Part shown: one piece after another, positions 53,728 to 61,592 of the stretch
How positions within the stretch are numbered: the first letter of the stretch is position 1
How the letters are laid out: every line of letters starts with the position of its first letter
Notes under the pieces: generated by a model
What the model was told of the DNA's origin: nothing
Seen by the model: only the letters and a program-made list of their open reading frames with translations
Databases searched by the model: none
Made by a program: the position numbers and the translations under genes
Assembly (NCBI RefSeq): GCF_900105515.1
Contig: NZ_FNSY01000001.1
Span: 2,170,001 to 2,234,000 of the forward strand
Origin: Streptomyces sp. 2131.1
GTDB taxonomy: Bacteria > Actinomycetota > Actinomycetes > Streptomycetales > Streptomycetaceae
Length of the DNA: 64,000 nucleotides
Direction: 5' to 3'

Positions 53728-54485
53728 CCGCGATGGTGAAGGCCGAGGGCGTCCACAAGTCCTTCGGCGCCGCGCACATCCTCAAGGGCATCGACCTGGA
53801 GGTCGCCCCGCGCGAGGTCTTCTGTCTGATCGGCCCGTCCGGTTCCGGCAAGTCGACGTTCCTGCGGTGCATCAACCACTTGGAGCAGATCAGCGCCGGA
53901 CGGCTGTACGTGGACGGCGAGCTGGTGGGCTACCGCCAGAAGGGCGACAAGCTCTACGAGCTCAAGGACAGCGAAGTCGCCCTGAAGCGCCGGGACATCG
54001 GCATGGTCTTCCAGCGCTTCAACCTGTTCCCGCACATGACGGCGCTGGAGAACGTCATGGAGGCGCCCGTCCAGGTCAAGCGCGAGGCCAAGGCGGTCGC
54101 CCGGGCCCGCGCCGAGCGGCTGCTCGACCGGGTCGGCCTCGGCGACAAGGCGAAGAACTACCCCTCGCAGCTCTCCGGCGGACAGCAGCAGCGGGTGGCC
54201 ATCGCCCGGGCGCTGGCCATGGAGCCGAAGCTGATGCTCTTCGACGAGCCCACCTCGGCGCTCGACCCGGAGCTGGTCGGTGACGTCCTCGACGTCATGC
54301 GGGGCCTCGCCGAGGACGGCATGACGATGGTCGTCGTCACCCACGAGATGGGCTTCGCCCGCGAGGTCGGCGACGCGCTGGTCTTCATGGACGACGGTGT
54401 GGTGGTCGAATCCGGCCACCCGCGCGACGTCCTGGGCAATCCGCAGCACGACCGGACGAAGTCGTTCCTGTCCAAGGTGCTCTAG
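53724..54485 (+). CDS. Polar amino acid ABC transporter ATPase
   Basis: A 253-residue ATPase of the GlnQ type. Walker A is [19 protein letters not shown], the Q-loop [20 protein letters not shown], the signature [17 protein letters not shown], Walker [15 protein letters not shown] and the H-loop [11 protein letters not shown]. The ATG at 53724 is preceded by GGGAGG and overlaps the permease stop codon. It powers amino acid import with the two preceding proteins. A 20-base perfect terminator follows. Confidence 0.95.
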   Translation: MTAMVKAEGVHKSFGAAHILKGIDLEVAPREVFCLIGPSGSGKSTFLRCINHLEQISAGRLYVDGELVGYRQKGDKLYELKDSEVALKRRDIGMVFQRFNLFPHMTALENVMEAPVQVKREAKAVARARAERLLDRVGLGDKAKNYPSQLSGGQQQRVAIARALAMEPKLMLFDEPTSALDPELVGDVLDVMRGLAEDGMTMVVVTHEMGFAREVGDALVFMDDGVVVESGHPRDVLGNPQHDRTKSFLSKVL

Positions 54486-54490
54486 GCGTG

Positions 54491-54537
54491 GGGAAAGGGG
54501 CGGTACGGGCCACGTCGGCCCGTACCGCCCCTTTCCC
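54491..54537. terminator. Perfect 20-base hairpin after the ABC operon
   Basis: Arms starting GGGAAAGGGGCGGTACGGGC pair perfectly around a seven-base loop CACGTCG. It ends 10 bases before the convergent anti-sigma-like gene and can terminate both. Confidence 0.95.
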
Positions 54538-54546
54538 TTGCCCGGG

Positions 54547-55320
54547 TCACTTCTTCGGCAGCAGCTCCGGGCGCAGCATCAGCTCGCGCAGCTCGGCGCG
54601 GGTGAGCGGCGGGGTCTTCAGGAGCGGTCCCGGCGCGTCGTCGGACTCGAAGCCGGTGCTGTCGCGTACGGCGAGCACGCTTCCGTCAGCGAGGGTGAGC
54701 CGGGCGACCAGCTCCGGGCCCCACTGCGGGGTGCCCTCGCCGTAGTCCATGTCGTCGCTCCAGATGGTGAGCACCCGGCCGCCGGACAGTTCCTCGCGGA
54801 CGCAGTCGTCGGGGGCCGGCGCGCCATTCGCCGGGTGGCACAGGTCCTCGACGGGCGCGCCGCCCAGCTTCTTCCGCACGGCCTCCGCGTCCCTGACGTC
54901 GACGGTCAGGTAGCCGACGCCGCCGCCCCGGCGGACCGAGTACTGCCCGTCCAGCGGTCCGGTCCGGGAGGGGTCGTCCGGCGGCGGCGAGACATGCTTG
55001 ATGATCTCGGCGAACGACACCTCGTCGAGCCTTTCGACGTCGGTCGGCAGCAGCTCGATCAGCAGCACGTCCCGGGGCGTGCCGCCGGGCTCCTCGGCCA
55101 GGGACCCCACGGACGAGGTCTGCGGGGCCGCCGGCGACGAGGAGAGCTGGGGCACGACGAACGCCCCCGCCGCCACCGCGCACACCGCCGCCGCCGAGAC
55201 CGCGGTCCGGCGCCGCCAGCGGACCCGTGCCGCCTTCGCGTAGACCGCCTCCGTGCTGACGACCGGCTGTCCGGCGTCCTGGGCGGCCTTCCCCAGCAGC
55301 TCGCGCACGTCGTCGTTCAT
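54547..55320 (-). CDS. Putative anti-sigma membrane protein
   Basis: A 257-residue protein translated together with a SigE-type ECF factor (ATGA overlap). The first 37 residues are cytoplasmic, basic and helical (LLGKAAQDAGQPVVSTEAVY). One membrane helix (about 38-57, TAVSAAAVCAVAAGAFVVP) follows, then a 200-residue outer part with VLLIELLPTDVERLDEVSFA and IWSDDMDYGEGTP. It has no zinc-finger, so it differs from the 20.6 kb protein; classification as anti-sigma rests on position and topology. Confidence 0.7.
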   Translation of the reverse strand: MNDDVRELLGKAAQDAGQPVVSTEAVYAKAARVRWRRRTAVSAAAVCAVAAGAFVVPQLSSSPAAPQTSSVGSLAEEPGGTPRDVLLIELLPTDVERLDEVSFAEIIKHVSPPPDDPSRTGPLDGQYSVRRGGGVGYLTVDVRDAEAVRKKLGGAPVEDLCHPANGAPAPDDCVREELSGGRVLTIWSDDMDYGEGTPQWGPELVARLTLADGSVLAVRDSTGFESDDAPGPLLKTPPLTRAELRELMLRPELLPKK

Positions 55321-55805
55321 ACCAGTACCTCCGCCATCTCGGCGCGCAGCGCCGCCAACCCCCGAGCCGTGTGGCTCTTGACCGTGTTCTCCCGCATCCC
55401 GAGCGTCTCGGCGGTGGCCTCGACGCTCAGGTCCTCCCAGTAGCGCAGCACCAGCACGGCCCGCTGCCTGGGCGTGAGCCGGGCGAGCGCCGCCCGTACC
55501 GCCAGGCCGGTGTCCGTGTCGGCCGCCTCGACGGCCCGCTCGGGCAGCTCCCCGTACGCCTGCTCGCGGCGCCAGAACCGCCGACGGGCCGCGATGAAGG
55601 TGTTGACCAGGGTCTTTCGCGCGTACGCCTCGATGTTGTCGAGCCGCCCGTGCCGCCGCCCGCCGAGCACCACCTTGACCAGAGTCGTCTGGACCAGGTC
55701 CTCGGCCTCGTGCCGGTCGCCGCAGAGCAGGAACGCGCTGCGGAACAGGGCGGTCCGCCTGCTCTCGACGAAGGCGTGCAGCGCGGCGTGGTCATCGCTC
55801 CGCAT
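55317..55805 (-). CDS. SigE-family ECF sigma factor
   Basis: A 162-residue sigma factor of the short SigE-type family common in streptomycetes. Region 2 is AFVESRRTALFRSAFLLCGD with DLVQTTLVKVVLG, and region 4 is LSVEATAETLGMRENTVKSH. The sequence LTPRQRAVLVLRYWEDLS joins them. It forms an operon with the membrane protein that overlaps its stop codon. The gene diverges from a CGNR zinc-finger gene. The regulon is unknown. Confidence 0.92.
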   Translation of the reverse strand: MRSDDHAALHAFVESRRTALFRSAFLLCGDRHEAEDLVQTTLVKVVLGGRRHGRLDNIEAYARKTLVNTFIAARRRFWRREQAYGELPERAVEAADTDTGLAVRAALARLTPRQRAVLVLRYWEDLSVEATAETLGMRENTVKSHTARGLAALRAEMAEVLV

Positions 55806-55898
55806 CCTCGGTGTCCTTCCCCCGGCCCGCGGGCGCGGACCGTCTCACCCTTCCAGTGCGGTGGGCCCGGCGGCGGGTTGCGGCTCGTACGGAAAGAA

Positions 55899-55931
55899 TT
55901 CGGGAGGCGTTCGGGAGGCGTTCGGGAGGCG
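55899..55931. repeat. Three tandem copies of an 11-base repeat
   Basis: TTCGGGAGGCG occurs three times in a row (55899, 55910, 55921) between the ECF sigma gene and the CGNR gene. It lies in the divergent promoter region and may be a regulator-binding array or simple slippage. Confidence 0.85.
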
Positions 55932-56038
55932 CGGCGACCGTCCCGGCACCCCCACCCCCGTTCGTAATACCCTGTACGCTAAACGACCCATTACGCCGCA
56001 CCGCACCACCCCCTGGACCGACGTCGTAAGGACAACTC

Positions 56039-56668
56039 GTGGAACTGGCCTATTACTCGGACTACGCCGTGCGTCTGGTCAACACCGAGGAACCGGCCCG
56101 CAGCAAGGACGTCCTGACCTCGGTCGAGGCGGTCCGCGACCTGTTCGGCGTCAACGGCCAGGCGGCCCGGCGCGCGACCGACGCGGACGTCACCCGGTTC
56201 CGGTCGGTACGGGCCCGGCTGCGCGCGGTCTTCGAGGCGGCCGACGACGGGGACGAGCGGCTGGCGGTCGACCTGCTCAACTCGCTGCTGCTGGAGTTCC
56301 CGGTCAGCCCGCAGATCTCCGGCCACGACGTCCGCGACGCCGACGGCAAGCCGGACTGGCACATGCACCTCGCGGACCACCCGTCCAACGCCACGGCGGG
56401 CTACGCCGCGATCGCCGCCATGGGGCTGGCCTTCCACCTCACCTCGTACGGGGTGGACCGGCTCGGGCTGTGCGAGGCCGCGCCGTGCCGCAACGCCTAC
56501 CTCGACACCTCGACCAACCGCTCCCGCCGCTACTGCTCGGACCGCTGCGCGACCCGGGCCAACGTGGCCGCCTACCGGGCCCGCAAGCGCCTGGAGACCG
56601 AGCGGGCCGCCGACACCGGCCGCAGCGCGGAGAACGCCCAGGCCAGCACCGCGCGTACCGAGCGCTGA
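56039..56668 (+). CDS. CGNR zinc-finger protein
   Basis: A 209-residue protein of the CGNR zinc-finger/ABATE domain family, thought to be stress-linked regulators. The N-terminal ABATE-like domain has DYAVRLVNTEEP and LRAVFEAADDGDER. The C-terminal finger has CEAAPCRNAY, then YCSDRCATRANVAAYRAR, giving four zinc cysteines; the CGNR tetrapeptide itself reads CATR. The GTG at 56039 has an AAGGAC ribosome site. Its last 97 bases overlap the end of sodX on the other strand. Confidence 0.88.
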   Translation: MELAYYSDYAVRLVNTEEPARSKDVLTSVEAVRDLFGVNGQAARRATDADVTRFRSVRARLRAVFEAADDGDERLAVDLLNSLLLEFPVSPQISGHDVRDADGKPDWHMHLADHPSNATAGYAAIAAMGLAFHLTSYGVDRLGLCEAAPCRNAYLDTSTNRSRRYCSDRCATRANVAAYRARKRLETERAADTGRSAENAQASTARTER

Positions 56669-57030
56669 TCCTTCGTCAGCGGCCGGTACCGCGCCCGCAC
56701 CCTGGCCAGCACCAGCTCCTCGGGCACCGTCCCGTAGTCCGTGCTGTCCCCGCCCGCGAAGCTGTTGTCCCCCAGCACCCACCAGCCCCCGGCCCGCCGC
56801 TCCACGGCCCGCTTCACCACCAGCAGGTCCTGCTGGAACGGGTGGCGCAGAATCACCACGTCCCCGGGACGCACCGGCGCCCCGTACTGCACGAGCAGCC
56901 AGTCCCCGTGGTAGAGCGTGGGCACCATCGACGGGCCCGTCACCTCCACCACCTGGAAGGGCACCCGCGCCGACAGCCCCCGTACGGGCTGCTCATCGGC
57001 CGGCTCCGACACCTCCGACACCTCCCTCAT
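56572..57030 (-). CDS. sodX: Ni-superoxide dismutase maturation protease SodX
   Basis: A 152-residue signal-peptidase-like (S26) protease that removes the 14-residue leader of SodN. The catalytic Ser34 is in VTGPSMVPTLYHGDWLL and Lys73 in LLVVKRAVERR; GDNSFAGGDSTDYGTVP is the conserved C-terminal box. No membrane helix is present, matching a cytoplasmic processing enzyme. The ATG at 57030 is the best start by family length, although its ribosome site is unclear; ATG 57111 would add 27 residues. It diverges from sodN. Its end overlaps the CGNR gene. Confidence 0.88.
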   Translation of the reverse strand: MREVSEVSEPADEQPVRGLSARVPFQVVEVTGPSMVPTLYHGDWLLVQYGAPVRPGDVVILRHPFQQDLLVVKRAVERRAGGWWVLGDNSFAGGDSTDYGTVPEELVLARVRARYRPLTKDQRSVRAVLAWAFSALRPVSAARSVSRRLRAR

Positions 57031-57156
57031 CTCCTCCGGCACCTCCCCGGTCCGTCCAGTACACCGCCCCTCACAGGGTTTCGTACATTCGGCCACTGGA
57101 CCCACACTCATCCCGGACTTTTGGCCTAAGCCCCCGGGGGCACTCGCTGAAAGAGG

Positions 57157-57187
57157 CTTCTCACGGAGTAATGTCCCACCTGAGAAG
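57157..57187. promoter_or_regulatory. Inverted repeat in the sodN leader
   Basis: CTTCTCA (57157) and TGAGAAG (57181) form a seven-base stem around 17 bases, ending 24 bases before the sodN ATG. It may be an RNA structure controlling translation or an operator for nickel control. No perfect Nur box was found. Confidence 0.35.
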
Positions 57188-57211
57188 ACGATCACGAGGA
57201 AGGACAGCTCA

Positions 57212-57607
57212 ATGCTTTCCCGCCTGTTTGCCCCCAAGGTGAAGGTCAGCGCCCACTGCGACCTGCCCTGCGGCGTGTACGACCCGGCCCAGGCCCGCAT
57301 CGAGGCGGAGTCCGTCAAGGCCGTCCAGGAGAAGTACCAGGCCAACGAGGACGCGGACTTCCGCACGCGCGCGGTCCTGATCAAGGAGCAGCGCGCCGAG
57401 CTGGCGAAGCACCACGTCTCGGTCCTGTGGAGCGACTACTTCAAGCCCCCGCACTTCGAGAAGTACCCGGAGCTGCACCAGCTGGTCAACGACACCCTGA
57501 AGGCCCTCTCGGCCGCCAAGGGCTCGAACGACCCTGCCACCGGCCAGAAGGCGCTGGACCTGATCGCGGAGATCGACAAGATCTTCTGGGAGACCAAGAA
57601 GGCTTGA
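57212..57607 (+). CDS. sodN: Nickel superoxide dismutase
   Basis: A 131-residue Ni-SOD, converting superoxide to oxygen and peroxide in the cytoplasm. The leader MLSRLFAPKVKVSA (14 residues) precedes the nickel hook HCDLPCGVYDP, where after cleavage His1, Cys2 and Cys6 bind nickel. The rest is a four-helix bundle ending DKIFWETKKA. ATG 57212 has a GAGGAAGGA ribosome site. sodX lies divergently upstream. The stop codon is seven bases from the integrase gene of a mobile element, so the element probably inserted at the 3' end of sodN while keeping the gene intact. Confidence 0.97.
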   Translation: MLSRLFAPKVKVSAHCDLPCGVYDPAQARIEAESVKAVQEKYQANEDADFRTRAVLIKEQRAELAKHHVSVLWSDYFKPPHFEKYPELHQLVNDTLKALSAAKGSNDPATGQKALDLIAEIDKIFWETKKA

Positions 57608-57614
57608 TCTCCGG

Positions 57615-58769
57615 TTAGGCCGTCTGACCTGCGGTTTCGCTGGTCGGACTCCCTACCGGTCCGCACCCGGTCCGCAGGCCGCCGAGAACGGCGTCCATCA
57701 CGGACCGGGTGCGGTCTTCCTCTCCAGGCCACAGGTGCGCGTAGATCCGCAGCGTGATGACGGCGGACGCGTGGCCGAGGACCATCTGCACCTGCTTGAC
57801 GCTCGCGCCGCCCGCGATGAGCGCGGAGGCGTAGAAGTGCCGCAAGTCGTGGGTCACCATGTGCGGCAGCTCGACGGGCTTGCGGCCCTCGTTCTTGGCC
57901 GCCTCGCTCTCCTCCGCCTGGAGCGCCCTACGGGCGCAGTTCCACTCGGTCTTCCAGCGGCGGTAGTTGAGCGGCTCCCCCTCCTCCATCGTGAACAGCC
58001 ACTCCGGGGAGGGGCGCGCGGCGAGGTGTCCGAGGAGCGCGTCGGTGACGACTTCCCCGACCGGAACCGTACGCCGGGACTTCGCGGTCTTCGGCGGGCC
58101 GACCTTCCCCGACTGGAGCCGCTGCCGCTCCACGCGAATGTTGCCGACCTTGAAGTCGACGTCCGCCACCTTCAGGCCCAGCAGCTCACCTATGCGCAAG
58201 CCTGACCCTGCGAGCACGACGACGGCTGCCCGGATGTACGGCGGCATCACGCGTGCCATGTCCTCCACCTGGGCGACGGTGGGCGGAGTGACCTCCTCGT
58301 CCGGCATGACCGGAAGGGTGATCCGGCGGCACGGAGTGGATGCGATGACCTTGTCGTCCACGGCCGCGGTCATGACGCGCACGAGGACGTCGTGGACGTT
58401 CCGGACGCTGCCGGGGCCGAGCTGGTCGGACAGGTGCTTGAAGAGCACCTGTATGTCGTTGCGGCGTATCGCCGCCATAGAGCGGGCGCCGAGCGCGGGC
58501 ACGAGGTGGAGCCGTAGCGCGTTGTCGGTGATGCGCTCACCCGCCTCACTCGCAATGAGCGAGCCCTGCCACCTCTCGGCGTACTTCTCGAAGGTGACGC
58601 GGCCCGCGCGGGGGTCGACGTACTGGCCGGTGACCATGCTGGTCGTGACCTCGTCGAGCCAGCGCTGGGCATCGAGCTTCCGCTCGAAGTGGCGGGCGTG
58701 TTCCTTGCCGTCAAGGTCGCGGTATCGGGCGCGCCATTTGCCGTTGGGGCGCTTCTGTACGTTCGCCAA
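57615..58769 (-). CDS. int: Tyrosine-type site-specific integrase
   Basis: A 384-residue phage-type integrase with an AP2-like N-terminus (NGKWRARYRDLDGKEHARHF), core-binding domain and catalytic domain. The active residues are Arg192 in GSGLRIGELLG, Lys230, His307 and Arg310 in THDLRHFYAS, His333 in LGHAS and Tyr343 in RIYAHLWP. It is placed at the element's edge and reads toward sodN. The start is TTG 58769, preceded by GAGGAGA at correct spacing. It catalyses integration and excision together with the small protein at 59419. Confidence 0.95.
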   Translation of the reverse strand: MANVQKRPNGKWRARYRDLDGKEHARHFERKLDAQRWLDEVTTSMVTGQYVDPRAGRVTFEKYAERWQGSLIASEAGERITDNALRLHLVPALGARSMAAIRRNDIQVLFKHLSDQLGPGSVRNVHDVLVRVMTAAVDDKVIASTPCRRITLPVMPDEEVTPPTVAQVEDMARVMPPYIRAAVVVLAGSGLRIGELLGLKVADVDFKVGNIRVERQRLQSGKVGPPKTAKSRRTVPVGEVVTDALLGHLAARPSPEWLFTMEEGEPLNYRRWKTEWNCARRALQAEESEAAKNEGRKPVELPHMVTHDLRHFYASALIAGGASVKQVQMVLGHASAVITLRIYAHLWPGEEDRTRSVMDAVLGGLRTGCGPVGSPTSETAGQTA

Positions 58770-58793
58770 GTGGCTTCTCCTCTGTGCTGGTTG

Positions 58794-59294
58794 TCAGTAG
58801 TGGCCCCCGTCCTCGATGTCGCCGCTGAGGACGCGGGCGTCTCGCTCGTCCCCCATGAGGCGGAGGCACTGCTCGTGGATCGCCCGCGAGCTGTCCGGGT
58901 GTGCCTTGATGTGGTCGGCGACGGCGACCACGGCGCGGTGCAGGCGGTCACGGGCGTCACGGGTTTCGTAGAACGCTTCGACGGCTTCCTGGACGAGCCG
59001 TCGGCTGTCGACGTCGAGCCCTTCGAGGGGCGGCGACATCAGCTCTTCGAGGGGCAGCTCGAAGACGCGGGAGAAGGCGAGCGCTTCATCGAGGTTGATC
59101 CGCCTGCGGGGTGATCCGTTCTCGATGCGCCAGACAGCCGTCTGGTTCATCTTCACGCCCGCTCTCGTCACCCGCTCGGCCAGCTCGGTCGTGCTCCACC
59201 CTCTGACCTCGCGCTCCAGAGCCACACGGCCGGCCACGTTGCCTTCGCTGTAGAGCAGCGGCACCTCGCCACCCTCGACCATCTCGCCTGCCAT
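58794..59294 (-). CDS. XRE-type helix-turn-helix regulator
   Basis: A 166-residue regulator. The N-terminal XRE helix-turn-helix reads VAGRVALEREVRGWSTTELA, then RAGVKMNQTAVWRIENG. The C-terminal part is helical (RRLVQEAVEAFYETRDARDR) and rich in charges. It probably controls integrase and the divergent excisionase operon. ATG 59294 has a GGAGG ribosome site. It is 24 bases upstream of the integrase start and likely co-transcribed with it. Confidence 0.88.
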   Translation of the reverse strand: MAGEMVEGGEVPLLYSEGNVAGRVALEREVRGWSTTELAERVTRAGVKMNQTAVWRIENGSPRRRINLDEALAFSRVFELPLEELMSPPLEGLDVDSRRLVQEAVEAFYETRDARDRLHRAVVAVADHIKAHPDSSRAIHEQCLRLMGDERDARVLSGDIEDGGHY

Positions 59295-59323
59295 CGAACC
59301 TCCATCTCCACCGTCATAGCTAT

Positions 59324-59378
59324 CCCAATTGAAACATGAGCTTCCCGATTTGGGTAACCGCCAATCCTGGGGTACAAC
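59324..59378. promoter_or_regulatory. Divergent control region of the mobile element
   Basis: On the plus strand TTGGGT (59350-59355), 17 bases, TACAAC (59373-59378) form a good promoter for the excisionase operon. CCCAA (59324) and TTGGG (59350) form an inverted repeat, a likely operator of the XRE protein. Confidence 0.5.
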
Positions 59379-59418
59379 TTTATGCAGATCGAATCGCCAT
59401 CTAGTCGAATGGGAATGC

Positions 59419-59613
59419 ATGCGATACCTGACCACCGCCGAGGTCGCCGAGCGCTACCGCACAGCCGAGAGCACCGTCCGTTACTGGCGCCAGCTCAAGA
59501 AGGGGCCGCGCGGCATCAAGGTCGGCAAGCGGGTGCTCTACCCCGAGACCGAACTGCTGCGCTACGAGCGCGCGCTGGCCGACGGCGGAGACGAGTGGGG
59601 CCTGGCCTCATGA
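59419..59613 (+). CDS. xis: Excisionase-type MerR-like HTH protein
   Basis: A 64-residue winged-helix protein beginning MRYLTTAEVAERYRTAESTV and continuing RYWRQLKKGPRGIKVGKRVL, the usual shape of small excisionases in actinobacterial elements. It would bend DNA to favour excision by the integrase. The ATG at 59419 is chosen; an ATG at 59329 would add 30 residues across the promoter and is unlikely. It overlaps a tiny downstream frame by ATGA. Confidence 0.85.
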   Translation: MRYLTTAEVAERYRTAESTVRYWRQLKKGPRGIKVGKRVLYPETELLRYERALADGGDEWGLAS

Positions 59614-59699
59614 GCCGCAGGCAGTTCCGGACACAGCAACGGCCCCCGGCGCGCCAACGCCGAGGGCCGGAGATTCCCCTGCACATCGCCCATCCCTGA
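59610..59699 (+). CDS. Very small basic peptide (doubtful)
   Basis: A 29-residue frame starting in ATGA overlap with the excisionase gene (MSRRQFRTQQRPPARQRRG and a short end). Arg-rich, with no domain. A 12-base hairpin lies inside it, so the frame may just be a readthrough of terminator DNA, or a leader peptide controlling attenuation before the DUF3631 gene. Confidence 0.3.
   Translation: MSRRQFRTQQRPPARQRRGPEIPLHIAHP
59640..59669 (+). terminator. Hairpin after the excisionase gene
   Basis: CGGCCCCCGGCG pairs with CGCCGAGGGCCG (one mismatch) around CGCCAA, 26 bases after the excisionase stop codon. Confidence 0.65.
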
Positions 59700-59710
59700 A
59701 CGATCGAACC

Positions 59711-59745
59711 GGTGGGGGCGAGACCTTGCCCGTCTCGCCCCCACC
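59711..59745 (+). terminator. Second hairpin, just before the DUF3631 gene
   Basis: GGTGGGGGCGAGAC pairs perfectly with GTCTCGCCCCCACC around CTTGCCC. It ends 14 bases before the ATG at 59760, so it may work as an attenuator or translational block on the DUF3631 gene rather than a plain terminator. Confidence 0.65.
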
Positions 59746-59759
59746 CGAGAGGAACAGCT

Positions 59760-61412
59760 ATGGGAGACCCTACGTCCCCCGCCACCTCGAACACATCCCA
59801 CAAGGTCGTCTGGCCTGCCGCTGCGGTCCCCGGACAGGGCATCCCGTGGCACCGTCCGGACCGAGCGGACAGCCAGTCCCCCTCTCCGGGGACCGGCGAC
59901 CGACCGGTCCGTGCCGCTGGTCCGGTCGGTCCGGAACCAGACCGGTCCGCGACCGAAACCCGGACCGAGGTTCCGGTCAACCCGGACCAGGTACCCGGAC
60001 CGACAGAGAACGTACAGGTCAGCGGCCCATCGGACCGGACCGGGAACCCGGACCATGGACCCGGTCCGGAAGCCGAGGACCGGGCGGAGAGTTCCGGCCG
60101 GTCGGCTGGCGAACCCGGACCAACGGTCCTGGCGGACCACGGTGATCCGGGGATGGTCCGCGAACCCGGACCGGGGACCGGGGGCCGTGAGGGTGCCGGA
60201 CTCACGGCAGGCGGGGACCAGGAAGGGACCGTCGTACTGGACGATCTGCGGGCGGCGATCGGCCGGTATGTGGTGCTGCCGAGCGAGGAGGCGCTGTCGG
60301 CGGTCACGTTGTGGGTGGCGGCTTCCCATATTCAGCCCGCTCTTCAGCATGCGCCGCGTCTGGCGGTGGTGGGGCCGACGAAGGGTTGCGGCAAGTCCCG
60401 TGTCCTGGACGTGCTCCACGAGACCGTGCATCAGCCGATGATGACGGTGAACACCTCGCCTGCGGTGGTCTTCCGTGTGATCGGCAAGAACCCTCCGACG
60501 CTGCTGGTGGACGAGGCCGACACCATCTTCGGTCCCAAGGCGGGGGACAAGGAGGACCTGCGCGGTCTACTGAACGCCGGGCACCAGCGCAACCGGCCGG
60601 CCTGGCGGATCTCTGGTCCGGAGCACAAGCCGACGGCGTTTCCCACTTTCGCCATGGCAGCGCTGGCGGGGATCGGTGACCTGCCGGACACGATCATGGA
60701 CCGGGCGGTCGTGCTCCGTATGCAGAAGCGCAAGCCGGGCGAGCGCATCGCCGCGTTTCGCTCGCGGTACTCGGTTCCGGAGCTGAACGCGCTGCGGGAC
60801 CGGCTGACCGCCTGGCTGGCTCCGCTGCGGAGCACCGCTGGGGGCCTGGTTCCTCAGATGCCGGTCGAGGACCGCGCTGCCGATACGTGGGAGCCGCTAG
60901 TGATCGTCGCCGATCTGGCCGGCGGGCACTGGCCTTCCCGGGCCCGTTCCGCCTGCCTGGCGATGGCCAGGAACGAGGTGATGCAGGACGAGCAGACGAC
61001 GCTGAAGACCCGGTTGCTCCGGGATATCCGCCGCGTGTTCGAGCAGCAGGGCGGCATAGGGGCGCTGCGCAGCCACGACCTGCTCGCCGCTCTCGTCCAG
61101 GACGCCGAGGCACCGTGGGCCGAGTACGGCACCAAGGGCCTGAACGCCTACCACCTGGCCAACCTGCTGCGCGACTTCGGCGTCGCCCCGGCCAACCACC
61201 GCTTCGAGAACGGCAGGCAGGCCAAGGCGTACGCCCGCAACCAGTTCCTCGACGCCTGGGCCCGCTACTGCCCCGACCCCGCCCCACCGGCACCCGCAGC
61301 CAGCGACGCCGCGCCCGCACGTCGGGCCCAGGGCAGGCCACCGATCCCACCGACCGGCACGCCGCCCGTTGGACCGCCCGGAGGGCCTACCGGCCCCCGG
61401 CGTACTCGCTGA
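59760..61412 (+). CDS. DUF3631-domain ATPase of the mobile element
   Basis: A 550-residue protein. Residues about 1-150 are low-complexity, Gly/Pro/Asp/Arg-rich and encoded by DNA full of ACCCGGACC repeats. The P-loop ATPase then has Walker A VVGPTKGCGKSRVLDVL near 200, Walker B TLLVDEADTIFG and an arginine-containing IMDRAVVLRMQKRK. DUF3631 proteins accompany streptomycete integrative elements and replicons, and a helicase-like role in replication is usually suggested. The C-terminal tail is Pro-rich. ATG 59760 has a GAGGAAC ribosome site. Confidence 0.85.
   Translation: MGDPTSPATSNTSHKVVWPAAAVPGQGIPWHRPDRADSQSPSPGTGDRPVRAAGPVGPEPDRSATETRTEVPVNPDQVPGPTENVQVSGPSDRTGNPDHGPGPEAEDRAESSGRSAGEPGPTVLADHGDPGMVREPGPGTGGREGAGLTAGGDQEGTVVLDDLRAAIGRYVVLPSEEALSAVTLWVAASHIQPALQHAPRLAVVGPTKGCGKSRVLDVLHETVHQPMMTVNTSPAVVFRVIGKNPPTLLVDEADTIFGPKAGDKEDLRGLLNAGHQRNRPAWRISGPEHKPTAFPTFAMAALAGIGDLPDTIMDRAVVLRMQKRKPGERIAAFRSRYSVPELNALRDRLTAWLAPLRSTAGGLVPQMPVEDRAADTWEPLVIVADLAGGHWPSRARSACLAMARNEVMQDEQTTLKTRLLRDIRRVFEQQGGIGALRSHDLLAALVQDAEAPWAEYGTKGLNAYHLANLLRDFGVAPANHRFENGRQAKAYARNQFLDAWARYCPDPAPPAPAASDAAPARRAQGRPPIPPTGTPPVGPPGGPTGPRRTR
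59958..60172. repeat. Cluster of six ACCCGGACC repeats
   Basis: ACCCGGACC starts at 59958, 59980, 59993, 60046, 60113 and 60164, five of them preceded by A, all inside the 5' part of the DUF3631 gene. Spacing is irregular (13-67 bases). Possible iterons of a replication origin, or a side effect of a repetitive protein sequence. Confidence 0.6.
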
Positions 61413-61429
61413 CCCCGGCTCCGTATCCA

Positions 61430-61551
61430 TCCGTCGCATCCGTCCCCGCGCAGGTCAGCGCGGGGACGGAGTTCCTTGCCGATACGGATCACTCCGTACC
61501 TGCAACGGTCTCCGTACCTGTTCTGACCAGCAACGGGACGGATGCGACGGA
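61430..61551. other. oriT: Probable origin of transfer (oriT)
   Basis: A 122-base non-coding segment just upstream of the mobC-relaxase operon. It has a perfect 17-base long-range inverted repeat (arms TCCGTCGCATCCGTCCC at 61430 and 61535), an inner perfect 13-base hairpin (61439-61470, loop AGGTCA), and two direct copies of TCCGTACCTG (61493 and 61511). Such nested structures next to mobC genes are typical of oriT. The nick site cannot be named. Confidence 0.7.
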
Positions 61552-61592
61552 CGTGACGAAGCCCCACCGCACACGACCACCGGAGCACCACC

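Noticed and set aside
57608..57700. tRNA gene as integration target
   Set aside because: No cloverleaf-like sequence or CCA-proximal T-arm is visible between sodN and the integrase.
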